From assembly GCA_964468725.1 (NCBI GenBank), contig CAYXVU010000036.1, positions 1 to 35,495 of the forward strand: 35,495 nt of DNA, written 5' to 3'. Each line of letters opens with the position of its first letter. Position 1 is the first letter of the stretch. The notes beneath the pieces were generated by a model. The model saw only the letters and a list, made by a program, of their open reading frames with translations. It had not been told where the DNA came from and ran no database searches. This document shows, in pieces, positions 7,519-15,590 of this stretch. Made by a program: the position numbers and the translations under genes. This stretch comes from CAYXVU01 sp964468725 (lineage in GTDB: Bacteria; Acidobacteriota; Blastocatellia; UBA7656).

Positions 7519-8697
7519 ATGGATAACTTACTGGCATGGCGAAAAGAGTTTCCAATACTGGAAAACACCACCTATATGATCTCTCATTCGCTCGGCGCAA
7601 TGCCGCAGCGGACGAAAGATCGGTTACAACAATATGCAGACCAATGGGCAACGCGCGGGATTCGCGCCTGGGAAGAGGGCTGGTGGGAGATGCCGCGCTC
7701 GGTCGGCGACCTGATCGGAAAGATCATCGGTGCGGGAGCGGGCGAAGTTGTCATGCACCAAAATGTCTCCGTCTGTCAGGCCATCATCAACTCCTGTTTC
7801 GACTGGCGCGGCAAACGCAACAAAGTAGTCTCCGAAAATCTGAACTTCACGACCAACCTCTATCTCTATCATGCTTTGGAGCGCGAAGGCGCGCGGCTGG
7901 TGACGGTTGACTCTGAAGATGGCATAACGATTCCGCTTGACCGGATGTTGAAGGCGATTGATGAAGAGACGCAACTGGTATCGGTTTCCCACGTCATCTT
8001 TCGCAGCTCGTTCATTCAAGACCTCAAAGCCATTACCGAGCGCGCCCATGCGGTCGGAGCAATGGTGGTTGCCGACATCTATCAATCGGCGGGGACGGTG
8101 CCGCTAAACGTTCGGGATTTGAATGTTGATTTCGCCACTGGCGGCTCGGTCAAGTGGTTATGTGGCGGCCCGGGCGCGGGGTATCTGTATGTCCGGCGCG
8201 ATCTATGGCCGCAACTGGAACCGCGATTGACAGGCTGGGTCGCGCAAAAACACCCGTTTGCCTTCGAGATTGGCCCTTCCGATTATGCGGATGACATCTA
8301 TCGCTTCACTCATGGCTCTCCGGCAATTCCCGCGATGTTTGCTGCGATGAGCGGCTACGAAATCATCAATGAAGTCGGTGTAGAAAAAATCCGTGAGAAA
8401 TCTGTGCGACAAACGACGAAGCTCGTCGAGTCCGCTCAAGCGGCGGGTTTTCGCATCAATTCGCCGCTGGATGTGAGCGCACGCGGCGGCACGGTTGTTA
8501 TTGACGTGCCGCATGGTCAGGAGGTGACCAAAGAGTTGGCGCAGCGTGATGTATTGGTTGATTTCCGACCCGGCGCAGGAATACGCGTCGCTCCGCACTT
8601 CTACACCACAGATGAAGAAGTCGAACATACCGTTGCGGAGATCAAAAACATCCTCGATACCAAAGCGTATGAAAAGCAGAGCACGGCACAAGCATAG
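7519..8697 (+). CDS. kynU: Kynureninase-like PLP-dependent enzyme (aminotransferase class V fold)
   Basis: A protein of 392 residues. The start at 7519 was chosen because two tandem GGAGG boxes end at 7515; the ATG at 7516 would be too close, and the longer frame to 7462 has no site. Fold-type I landmarks are FTTNLYLYHAL, VVADIYQSAGTVPLNV (Asp pairing with the PLP nitrogen) and the Schiff-base lysine Lys212 in GGSVKWLCGGPGAGYLYV. The C-terminal end has DFRPGAGIRVAPHFYTTDEEV, the carboxylate-binding RVAPHFY that is typical of kynureninases. The neighbour kynA strongly supports cleavage of kynurenine to anthranilate and alanine. The lysine context differs slightly from well-studied kynureninases, so another class V activity cannot be excluded. 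A strong terminator follows. Confidence 0.82.
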   Translation: MDNLLAWRKEFPILENTTYMISHSLGAMPQRTKDRLQQYADQWATRGIRAWEEGWWEMPRSVGDLIGKIIGAGAGEVVMHQNVSVCQAIINSCFDWRGKRNKVVSENLNFTTNLYLYHALEREGARLVTVDSEDGITIPLDRMLKAIDEETQLVSVSHVIFRSSFIQDLKAITERAHAVGAMVVADIYQSAGTVPLNVRDLNVDFATGGSVKWLCGGPGAGYLYVRRDLWPQLEPRLTGWVAQKHPFAFEIGPSDYADDIYRFTHGSPAIPAMFAAMSGYEIINEVGVEKIREKSVRQTTKLVESAQAAGFRINSPLDVSARGGTVVIDVPHGQEVTKELAQRDVLVDFRPGAGIRVAPHFYTTDEEVEHTVAEIKNILDTKAYEKQSTAQA

Positions 8698-8720
8698 ATC
8701 GAGTGCCTAATGGAAAGATA

Positions 8721-8757
8721 AGGCGGCGTAGGTATGTCCTAGCCGCCTGGCTCTTTT
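8721..8757 (+). terminator. Rho-independent terminator of the kyn operon
   Basis: AGGCGGC-g-TAGG, loop TATGT, CCTA-GCCGCCT: an 11-bp stem with one bulged base (8721-8748), followed by a CTCTTTT tract. It lies 24 bases after the kynureninase stop. The convergent small gene at 8769 may share it. Confidence 0.75.
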
Positions 8758-8768
8758 CAGGGAGCAAA

Positions 8769-9014
8769 TTATTCCGTCCAGTAGGGCAAAGGCAGGGAGA
8801 GAATCGGATAACGATTCCGAAGTTGTTCAACGTGGCGGGCGTATTCGGAAAGCGGGATCAACCCGGCACGCTGCCGCTCGCGGAGCCTCCGAATTTCGAA
8901 GAGGTAAAGCTCATTGACATACTCGCGCACCCATTCCGGCGCGGCGTCGCCATCTGGCGCAATGCCGTGACGTGCGAGTTCAGCCATCACGCTCTCGCGG
9001 TATTTGAAAGCCAT
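8769..9014 (-). CDS. Small conserved-looking hypothetical protein (81 residues)
   Basis: The product begins MAFKYRESVMAELARHG and reads like one compact helical domain: PEWVREYVNELYLFEIRRLRERQ, then LSEYARHVEQLRNRYPILSLPLPYW. It is rich in Arg/Glu/Leu with regular helix spacing and no cysteines or membrane segment. The start at 9014 is preferred to the open frame end at 9062 because the extra residues (RFSILSSSPPFF) look untranslated, but no convincing ribosome site is seen; the ATG at 8987 is an alternative. Convergent with the kyn operon across its terminator. Family and function not recognised. Confidence 0.6.
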   Translation of the reverse strand: MAFKYRESVMAELARHGIAPDGDAAPEWVREYVNELYLFEIRRLRERQRAGLIPLSEYARHVEQLRNRYPILSLPLPYWTE

Positions 9015-9035
9015 AAAAAACGGGGGAGAGGAAGA

Positions 9036-9155
9036 CAGAATTGAGAATCTCAAACTCGGCATTCAGTATTCAGAATGAAGACCGAAGCAGGAGGGCAACC
9101 CCCTCAGGCTTACTGACCAGAGATTCCCAAACTCTGAATTCTATATCCTTCACTT
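9036..9155. repeat. Partly self-complementary spacer with a central hairpin
   Basis: A central hairpin GAGGG-CAACC-CCCTC lies at 9091-9105. It is flanked by arms carrying AGAATTGAGAATCTC (left) and, on the right in reverse complement, AGAATTCAGAGTTTGGGAAT then CTC. The arms match only with a gap, so this is weaker than the spacers at 6495 and 16607. The left arm also contains the small palindrome TTGAGAATCTCAA. Confidence 0.3.
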
Positions 9156-9160
9156 CTGCA

Positions 9161-9406
9161 TCAGCCGATGGGCACGCGGGATAGTTTCTCGATGCCGGTT
9201 TTGATGATGGATGTGATGTTCTCAGTTTGTTCTCTGGCGTCGCGCCCGGAGAAAGTCAGATTCACTTTGCGCCTACCTTTCACCAGCGTGATGAAGGCAC
9301 GGTCGCTGGCGTCATCATAAAAGGTACGTAAGATCATTACCTCTTTGTCGGTGTCTTTCACTGCTTTGTCAACTAAAGCGACGATTCGATTGCGAAGGTT
9401 TTTCAT
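9161..9406 (-). CDS. Small hypothetical protein (81 residues)
   Basis: The product runs MKNLRNRIVALVDKAVKDT, then a beta-rich middle (KEVMILRTFYDD, RAFITLVKGRRKVNLTFSG), then a helix ENITSIIKTGIEKLSRVPIG. An alpha-beta-beta-alpha soluble fold is suggested, with no cysteines and no signal. The ATG at 9406 has a GAGGGAAAG ribosome site 4-8 bases upstream, which supports a real gene. It is divergent from dprA across a 158-base spacer. No family recognised. Confidence 0.62.
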   Translation of the reverse strand: MKNLRNRIVALVDKAVKDTDKEVMILRTFYDDASDRAFITLVKGRRKVNLTFSGRDAREQTENITSIIKTGIEKLSRVPIG

Positions 9407-9488
9407 TCTTTCCCTCTGCCTGAAGTGGTATAGTGCAACCGTTCCACAAAGACTGACGATAATTGCAGGGGTATTCTACAAAGCAACT

Positions 9489-9549
9489 CGTAGGGATTCA
9501 ACGAATCAGCCCTTGCTGGTTGTGACCGAGCCATTCGGCTAATCCTACG
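9489..9549 (+). ncRNA. Multi-branched structured leader before dprA (putative)
   Basis: Outer stem CGTAGGGATT (9489-9498) pairs with AATCCTACG (9541-9549) with one bulged G. It encloses two hairpins: CAGC-CCTT-GCTG (9507-9518) and CCGA-GCCAT-TCGG (9526-9538). The fold ends 15 bases before the dprA ATG, whose own ribosome site is weak. It does not match a riboswitch class I know. It may be a regulatory leader or a repeat unit. Confidence 0.35.
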
Positions 9550-9564
9550 GATGCGAGAGATCGT

Positions 9565-10695
9565 ATGGCAGAGAATCATCAACTACGCGATTGGGTTCGC
9601 TTGAGTTTGATTACCGGGGTCGGCTCACGCCTTGCCGGACGGTTGCTCGATCACTTCGGTTCGCCCGCCGCTTGCTTTGCCGCCGAGCCTTCCAAACTCG
9701 AAGCCCTCGGCCTCAAACGTGACTCGATTGAGGCATTGAAAGGTGCGGAAGCCAGCGAGCGAGCTGAGAGCGAAATCGAGGCAATACAACGGCTCGGAGG
9801 CCAGATTATTACGCTTGACTGTGCAGACTATCCTTCCTTGCTGCAAGAGACATACGATCCGCCCATTGTCCTCTATGCGCTCGGCGATTTTGCTCGTGCC
9901 CTGCGACAACCGGCTATTGCAATGGTTGGATCGCGGCGTTGTTCGACTTATGGTAGAAATGCTGCGGAGATGCTGGCTCGTCAGCTCGCCGAACGCGGTA
10001 TTACTATCGTTTCGGGTTTAGCGCGTGGCATTGATACGGCTGCTCATCGCGGAACTTTAGACGGGCAAGGTTTGACTATTGCCGTAACCGGAACGGGATT
10101 GGATGGGGTATACCCGAAAGAGAACCGCAAGCTGGCCGAACGGATTCAAGAGCAGGGCGCAATCTTGACGGAGTTTCCGCTTCGCACTCCGCCGTTGCCG
10201 CAAAACTTCCCCTTTCGAAATCGCGTCATCAGCGGCATGGCTTTCGGGGTGATGGTTGTCGAAGGCGCTGAACGCAGCGGGTCGCTCATCACAGCACGGC
10301 TAGCTTATGAACAGGGGCGCGAAGTCTTTGCGGTTCCCGGCAATATCACCTCGGCCAATAGCTTTGGCCCGAATTATTTGATAAAGGATGGCGCCAAACT
10401 GGTGCAAACTTGGCGGGACGTTGTCGAAGAGTTGCCGATGGAGGTGAAAGCGAGGATTTTGGCAGGCGAACGCGCGACAAAAGCCAGCGAACAATTATCG
10501 CTTGATGAGGTCGCGCTTTCCGAAGCCGAGAAAAAAGTATTCGGCCTGCTCACATTTGATGGCGCGGTTCACGTTGATCAACTGATGAGCCAAGCGGGGC
10601 TGAGCGCTGGCCAGTTGATGAGCGCATTGTTGACCTTAGAGATGACGGAACGCATACGCCAATTGCCGGGAAAAAATTTTGTGCGGAAATTATGA
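9565..10695 (+). CDS. dprA: DNA-processing protein DprA (Smf)
   Basis: A protein of 376 residues. DprA binds incoming single-stranded DNA and loads RecA during natural transformation. An N-terminal SAM/HhH-like region (about 1-80) is followed by the extended Rossmann core. The core has AMVGSRRCSTYGRNAAEMLA, ITIVSGLARGIDTAAHRGTL, VTGTGLDGVYPKENRKLAE, FRNRVISGMA and VVEGAERSGSLITARLAYEQ, all diagnostic. The last 60 residues (LSEAEKKVFGLLTFDGAVHVDQL onward) form the C-terminal winged helix. It is followed by topA, a common neighbour order in bacteria. A structured leader precedes it. Confidence 0.96.
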   Translation: MAENHQLRDWVRLSLITGVGSRLAGRLLDHFGSPAACFAAEPSKLEALGLKRDSIEALKGAEASERAESEIEAIQRLGGQIITLDCADYPSLLQETYDPPIVLYALGDFARALRQPAIAMVGSRRCSTYGRNAAEMLARQLAERGITIVSGLARGIDTAAHRGTLDGQGLTIAVTGTGLDGVYPKENRKLAERIQEQGAILTEFPLRTPPLPQNFPFRNRVISGMAFGVMVVEGAERSGSLITARLAYEQGREVFAVPGNITSANSFGPNYLIKDGAKLVQTWRDVVEELPMEVKARILAGERATKASEQLSLDEVALSEAEKKVFGLLTFDGAVHVDQLMSQAGLSAGQLMSALLTLEMTERIRQLPGKNFVRKL

Positions 10696-10735
10696 AGCAA
10701 ACGGCTGATGTTGAGGGGGCGAAAATTTGTCATGC

Positions 10736-10765
10736 TTGACACGAAAAGAGCGGCAAAGCTAAAGT
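10736..10765 (+). promoter_or_regulatory. Sigma-70-type promoter for topA
   Basis: A perfect TTGACA (10736-10741), an 18-base spacer and TAAAGT (10760-10765), about 70 bases before the topA ATG. topA can therefore be expressed independently of dprA. Confidence 0.6.
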
Positions 10766-10833
10766 CGGAAATTTCGAGACCGCATCGGAACGATAACTGA
10801 CGGTCGGGCGTGAGAGATTCTAAAAGGAAAGTT

Positions 10834-13314
10834 ATGGCAAAAGCATTAGTCGTTGTTGAATCACCATCGAAAGCAAAAACCATCAACAAATATCTCGGCC
10901 GGGATTATAAAGTCTTAGCCTCTGTCGGCCATATCAAAGACTTGCCGAAAAAAGGGATTGGGATCGATTTTGGCAACGATTTCGAACCGACATATGAAAC
11001 CATCCCCGGCAAAGAGAAGGTCATTCGTGAATTGAAAGCCGCAGCCAAAGAGGTCGAAACCATCTTTGTCGCTACTGACCCCGACCGCGAAGGCGAAGCC
11101 ATCGGCTGGCACATCAAAGAAGAGTTAGAAGGGCGCGGTAAAAATCGCAAAACTGTGCAGCGCGTGATGTTTAACGAGATCACCAAGTCGGCGATTCAAG
11201 AGGCTTTCAAGCATCCGACGGCGATTGATCAACATTTGGTTGACGCCCAACAGGCGCGACGCTTGTTAGACCGCATCGTTGGCTATCAGGTTAGCCCTCT
11301 ATTGTGGGACAAAGTGCGACGCGGGCTGTCGGCGGGTCGCGTACAGACTGTTGCCGTGCGGCTAGTGGTCGAGCGCGAACGCGATATTTTGGCTTTCGTA
11401 TCAACCGAATACTGGACGATCACCGCTAACCTTGCGGCAAGTCTGCCTCCGAATTTCGATGCTCGCTTACTTCGCATCAATGACAAAACCGTAAAGACGA
11501 CGGATTTCGGAGAAGACGTAAAGAAATCCGAAATTCACATCAAAGAAGAGCAACAAGCGCAAGACTTGGTCAACGACATAAAGCAACAGCTTTTTATTGT
11601 CTCTTCGGTAACCACGAAAGAGAAGAAGCGCAATCCGGTGCCGCCTTTTATTACTTCGAAATTGCAACAGGAGGCGTCGCGCAAATTGCGCTTCTCAGTG
11701 AAGAAGACCATGCAGGTGGCGCAACGCCTCTATGAAGGCGTTGAAATCGGGGATGAAGGGTTGGTCGGATTGATTACCTACATGCGAACCGATTCGACGC
11801 GGGTTGCGGACTCGGCGCTCGATGAAGTGCGCGGTTTTATCGCCCAAGAATACGGCCCAAACTATCTGCCCGGAAAGCCGAATTACTATCGTTCGAAAAA
11901 AGATGCGCAGGACGCGCACGAAGCCATTCGCCCAACGTCCGCGCAGCGCACGCCAGATGCCCTGGCGCGTTATCTTGGTAAAGATGAACTTGCACTCTAC
12001 AAATTGATCTGGCAGCGATTCCTCGCATCGCAAATGATGCCCGCCATTCTCGATCAGACAACCATTGACATCAATGCAGGCGAACGCTTCCTGTTTCGCG
12101 CGACCGGTTCGGTCATCAAATTTAACGGCTTCCTCGCCGTCTATGAAGAAGGAAAAGATGAGAAAGACGAAGAGGACGATGAAGCTGCGCGGAAGTTACC
12201 GAAAGTCGAAAAGGGGGAAACGCTGAAACTCAACGACCTCATGCCCGAACAACATTTCACCGAGCCGCCGCCGCGCTACACCGAAGCGACGCTGGTAAAG
12301 GCGCTCGAAGAGAAGGGTATCGGGCGACCTTCGACCTATGCTTCGATCATGACGGTGATTCAAGACCGCGAATATGTCGAACGCGTTGAAGGCCGGTTTC
12401 GCCCGACCGATTTGGGAATGATCGTCAACGATCTGTTGGTGGAGAGTTTTGAAGATATCTTCAACGTGCAGTACACGGCGCGAATGGAAGAGGAGTTGGA
12501 CGAAATCGAAGATGGCAAGATGAAATGGACGGCGGCGCTAGCGGAGTTTTATGAGAAGTTCCTGAAAGACTTGGAGAACGCCAAAGTTCATATGCGCGAC
12601 GTTAAGCGGCAGGAGATTATTACTGACGAAGAGTGTGAAAAATGTGGTTCGAAGATGGCGAAAAAGTTTGGGCGCTACGGCGAGTTTTTAGCCTGTACGA
12701 ATTACCCTGAATGCAAGACGACCCGCGATATTCGGAAACCGAGTGACGCGGCTTCGGAGGAAGCAAAAGGGGAAGGGGAAGAGGAGATTTGCGAAAATTG
12801 CGGGCGTGCAATGGCGCTCAAACGCGGGCGTTTCGGCTCTTTTTACGCTTGTACGGGCTATCCGGATTGCAAGACAACGAAAAAGATTCAAAAGGGTGGC
12901 AAGGTGTCCGCTGCCCCCATTGTGTTGGAAGATTTGTGCCCGCAGTGCGGAAAACATCTGGTGCAGCGCGAAGGGCGATTCGGCCCCTTCGTTGCTTGTT
13001 CAAATTACCCGGAGTGCAAATACGTCAAGCAGGAGGCGACTGGTGTTGCCTGCCCTGATTGCGGCGGCGAGATCGTCGTCAAACGAGGCCGCAAAGTCTT
13101 CTACGGTTGCTCCAATTATCCGAAATGCAAATTTGCTTTGTGGGATAAGCCAGTAGCGCGCGGTTGCCCTGAATGTGGCGCACGCTTTTTAGTTGAGAAA
13201 GTGAAGAAAGAGGGCAACCGCGAATTACAATGCCGCGAATGCAAATTCAAAGAGGCATTGCCGGACGCAGGCATCAACGGGCAAGAGGCCGAGTCTCCGC
13301 ACCTGACCGCATAG
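10834..13314 (+). CDS. topA: DNA topoisomerase I (type IA) with five C-terminal zinc ribbons
   Basis: A protein of 826 residues that relaxes negative supercoils. The start at 10834 follows an AAAAGGAAA site; the frame to 10810 adds only eight residues. The N-terminal Toprim domain shows VVVESPSKAKTINKYLG and ATDPDREGEAIGWH (DxD metal site). The core has RIVGYQVSPLLWDKVRRGLSAGRVQ, and the nicking tyrosine Tyr316 lies in GLITYMRTDSTR. After LVKALEEKGIGRPSTYASI come five C-terminal Cys4 ribbons, starting CEKCGSKMAKKFG, CENCGRAMALKRG, CPQCGKHLVQREG, CPDCGGEIVVKRG and CPECGARFLVEK. Four of the five end in a family-typical CxxYPxC or equivalent; the last ends CREC. Likely monocistronic between its own promoter and a hairpin overlapping the stop codon. 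Confidence 0.97.
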   Translation: MAKALVVVESPSKAKTINKYLGRDYKVLASVGHIKDLPKKGIGIDFGNDFEPTYETIPGKEKVIRELKAAAKEVETIFVATDPDREGEAIGWHIKEELEGRGKNRKTVQRVMFNEITKSAIQEAFKHPTAIDQHLVDAQQARRLLDRIVGYQVSPLLWDKVRRGLSAGRVQTVAVRLVVERERDILAFVSTEYWTITANLAASLPPNFDARLLRINDKTVKTTDFGEDVKKSEIHIKEEQQAQDLVNDIKQQLFIVSSVTTKEKKRNPVPPFITSKLQQEASRKLRFSVKKTMQVAQRLYEGVEIGDEGLVGLITYMRTDSTRVADSALDEVRGFIAQEYGPNYLPGKPNYYRSKKDAQDAHEAIRPTSAQRTPDALARYLGKDELALYKLIWQRFLASQMMPAILDQTTIDINAGERFLFRATGSVIKFNGFLAVYEEGKDEKDEEDDEAARKLPKVEKGETLKLNDLMPEQHFTEPPPRYTEATLVKALEEKGIGRPSTYASIMTVIQDREYVERVEGRFRPTDLGMIVNDLLVESFEDIFNVQYTARMEEELDEIEDGKMKWTAALAEFYEKFLKDLENAKVHMRDVKRQEIITDEECEKCGSKMAKKFGRYGEFLACTNYPECKTTRDIRKPSDAASEEAKGEGEEEICENCGRAMALKRGRFGSFYACTGYPDCKTTKKIQKGGKVSAAPIVLEDLCPQCGKHLVQREGRFGPFVACSNYPECKYVKQEATGVACPDCGGEIVVKRGRKVFYGCSNYPKCKFALWDKPVARGCPECGARFLVEKVKKEGNRELQCRECKFKEALPDAGINGQEAESPHLTA

Positions 13315-13338
13315 GGGAAACGATCTAACGCGTTCCCC
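13314..13338 (+). terminator. Candidate terminator overlapping the topA stop codon
   Basis: GGGGAA-A-CG, loop ATCTAA, CG-CG-TTCCCC forms an 8-bp stem with a mismatch. The first G belongs to the TAG stop. A loose T-rich tract (GCTGTTTTCATT) follows, so termination may be modest. Confidence 0.45.
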
Positions 13339-13494
13339 AAGCTGTTTTCATTGTTGCGGCGCGATTCATCACAGGGGGCGAACCGGCCTGCGAGTGGATG
13401 CATGTGCTGGCTTTTCGCTAGTGGGTCAAAGAAAAGTTTCAAAACCCTTCCCGCGCCGAGTACAATCCGCAATCTCCAAAGGACTCATCCGCTT

Positions 13495-14631
13495 ATGGTC
13501 AAAAAGCGCGTAACCCTCATCTTTCTGCTGGTTCTTGCGGCGCTCGCTTTGATCATGTGCTTCATCTTATTTAACCCGTTCATCCGCCCCTTGATCTCGG
13601 CCATTGTCATCGCCGTTGTCTTCTATCCGGTGCAATCGCGGATGCTCCGCTTCGTGCGCAGTCCGAGTTTATCCGCCTTGCTGTCTACCGTCGTTGTCGT
13701 ATTGGTGATTATCATCCCAGCGATTTTGATTGGAGTAGCAATTTCCAGAGAGGTCTCCCACCTGATTGACTACTTACAGGAGCGCAGTTCGGAGAGCGGC
13801 GGTTTGAGTCCCTATCTCCAAGAGGTTCTCGAAACGCCGTTGGCTTTTGTTGGTCGCTACGTTGACCTATCCCAATTCAGCCCCCGCGAATGGTTGCTGG
13901 GGCGATTGCAGCAGATCAGTTCTTTTTTGTTTGCCGAAGTCCGCACAGTGATAGGCAATCTCGCCACCTTCCTTATCAATAGCGTGATTGCTCTCTTTAC
14001 GCTCTTCTTTCTCTTTCGTGAGGGACGATCATTTCGGCGTCGCGCGACCGCCGCTTTGCCGCTCAGTCCGGCGCAGATTGATGAGTTGCTCAAAGGGATT
14101 GAGAACACCATCTTTGCGACCGTATATGGAGGGTTGATTGTTGCCGCCGTACAGGGTCTGCTGACCGGCCTAGCATTGGCTGTATTTGGCATCCCTTCGC
14201 CGGTGTTGTGGGGCGTGATTGCCACGATCTTCGCTTTAATTCCATTGGTTGGCACGGCTGCTGTATGGCTACCGGCATCGTTGTACTTGATCTTGAGCGG
14301 GCATTGGATTCAGGGGGTGGTCTTGATCGGTTGGGGAGCGGGAGTGGTCGGAACAGTGGACAATTTCTTGCGCCCCTACTTGATGAGCGGACGCGTTAGC
14401 TTGCATCCGTTATTCGTCTTTCTTTCGGTCTTTGGCGGGGTGCAGGCGTTCGGCATTTTGGGACTGTTTGTTGGCCCGGTCGTTTTGGCGGTAACAATCT
14501 CTGTGTTTCGCATGATCTGGGCGGAGACTGCCGAATGGCGTTTGCGTTGGCGTTCGCAGAGTACGCAAAATCAACTCGATAGCGCCAAGGCGACTACTCA
14601 ACAGATCGCCAAAGAAGAGCCGAAAGAATAA
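13495..14631 (+). CDS. AI-2E family transporter (TqsA/PerM-like permease)
   Basis: A protein of 378 residues with about eight hydrophobic segments. The start at 13495 follows AAAGGA and gives MVKKRVTLIFLLVLAAL, a first membrane helix; the frame to 13351 has no credible N-terminus. Family pattern: two N-terminal helices (LLVLAALALIMCFILF, LISAIVIAVVFYP) and a long soluble loop (about residues 90-150). The C-terminal membrane cluster contains TVYGGLIVAAVQGLLTGLAL, FALIPLVGTAAVWLP, and FGGVQAFGILGLFVGPVVLA. The family was named for autoinducer-2 export, but most members have unknown substrates and some are cation/proton antiporters. No quorum-sensing gene is nearby. Confidence 0.9.
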   Translation: MVKKRVTLIFLLVLAALALIMCFILFNPFIRPLISAIVIAVVFYPVQSRMLRFVRSPSLSALLSTVVVVLVIIIPAILIGVAISREVSHLIDYLQERSSESGGLSPYLQEVLETPLAFVGRYVDLSQFSPREWLLGRLQQISSFLFAEVRTVIGNLATFLINSVIALFTLFFLFREGRSFRRRATAALPLSPAQIDELLKGIENTIFATVYGGLIVAAVQGLLTGLALAVFGIPSPVLWGVIATIFALIPLVGTAAVWLPASLYLILSGHWIQGVVLIGWGAGVVGTVDNFLRPYLMSGRVSLHPLFVFLSVFGGVQAFGILGLFVGPVVLAVTISVFRMIWAETAEWRLRWRSQSTQNQLDSAKATTQQIAKEEPKE

Positions 14632-14712
14632 CTCTTCAATAGTTGGGGTCTAACAGGTCAAGAAACTCTCTGCCGTTCAGGGATGGCTTTTAACGATGAC
14701 AATAGTTTGTCA

Positions 14713-14742
14713 TTCGCACTCTGTTCGCTCACTCGCTATACT
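14713..14742 (+). promoter_or_regulatory. Candidate promoter for the glutathione peroxidase gene
   Basis: TTCGCA (14713-14718), an 18-base spacer and a good TATACT (14737-14742), 49 bases before the GTG start. The -10 box is convincing; the -35 is only a partial match. Confidence 0.4.
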
Positions 14743-14791
14743 AATGCCCGAATGTGTTCCTAAACGAAAAGAAAACTCAAGGAGGAAAGTA

Positions 14792-15394
14792 GTGAAACAA
14801 TTCGTTGTTCTCGCGCTTCTCGTATTCACCACCATTGTCAGCGCATCGTTTTTCACGGCAAGCAACAAACAGGAGGCCGCCAGCGTCGCGGTCACGGGGA
14901 ATTCATCTATGTCCATTTATGATTTCACGATGAAGGATGTTGACGGTAAAGACATCAAATTAGAACAGTACAAAGGCAAGGTTTTGCTGCTCGTCAATGT
15001 CGCCAGCAAATGCGGTTACACCCCGCAATACGAAGGCTTGCAGGCGATCTACGCGAAATATAAAGACCGGGGCTTTGTCATTCTCGGCTTTCCGGCCAAT
15101 AACTTTTTGGGGCAAGAACCGGGAAGCAATGAAGAGATCAAACAATTCTGCACCCTCACCTACGGCGTCAGTTTCCCGATCTTCTCAAAAATCTCTGTCA
15201 AAGGGGATGACAAGCACCCGCTTTATAAGTACCTGACGGAGAAAGATACCAACCCGCAATTCGGCGGTGAGATCAAGTGGAATTTCAATAAGTTTTTGGT
15301 AGACCGACAAGGCAAAATCATTGCTCGTTTCGAGTCGAAAGATAAGCCGGAGAGCGAAGTTGTCACCCAAGCCATCGAACAGGCGCTCAACTAG
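14792..15394 (+). CDS. Glutathione peroxidase, exported or membrane-anchored
   Basis: A protein of 200 residues. The GTG at 14792 was chosen because an ideal GGAGG lies 6 bases upstream (14781-14785). This gives an N-terminal VKQFVVLALLVFTTIVSASF hydrophobic segment, so the enzyme is probably periplasmic. The thioredoxin-fold domain carries the catalytic set: Cys74 in NVASKCGYTPQ, Gln108 in NNFLGQEPGSN, and Trp163 with its neighbour Asn in KWNFNKFLV. The nucleophile is cysteine, not selenocysteine. Cys-type bacterial members reduce peroxides mainly with thioredoxin rather than glutathione; the electron donor here is not known. Alone between the permease and gap, with its own probable promoter. 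Confidence 0.92.
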   Translation: MKQFVVLALLVFTTIVSASFFTASNKQEAASVAVTGNSSMSIYDFTMKDVDGKDIKLEQYKGKVLLLVNVASKCGYTPQYEGLQAIYAKYKDRGFVILGFPANNFLGQEPGSNEEIKQFCTLTYGVSFPIFSKISVKGDDKHPLYKYLTEKDTNPQFGGEIKWNFNKFLVDRQGKIIARFESKDKPESEVVTQAIEQALN

Positions 15395-15487
15395 AGGTCA
15401 GCCAACCGAATCTCTTACCCGCCGTGCTTTTCGCTGAGGGCGAGCACCACCCCTTGAGGAAAGGCGCGGCGTGCAGAGGCATCATAC

Positions 15488-15515
15488 TTGACAATCACAA
15501 AGCGGGTTCGATACC
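15488..15515 (+). promoter_or_regulatory. Promoter for the gap-pgk-tpiA-secG operon
   Basis: TTGACA (15488-15493), a 16-base spacer and GATACC (15510-15515), about 75 bases before the gap ATG. Good -35, moderate -10. Confidence 0.5.
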
Positions 15516-15590
15516 TTCGTGGGTCGCTTTGGCGGAGAAATTTTTACCAATCATTACCATTACGGAATTGCTTATCGGAGGGTTTGAAAC

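Noticed and set aside
14696..14791. A 32-residue upstream extension of the glutathione peroxidase
   Set aside because: It would include the TATACT promoter box, and the GTG at 14792 has a perfectly spaced GGAGG.
15424..15447. A terminator hairpin after the glutathione peroxidase (GTGCT/AGCAC with CGC/GCG)
   Set aside because: The stem is broken by a three-base bulge and no T tract follows.
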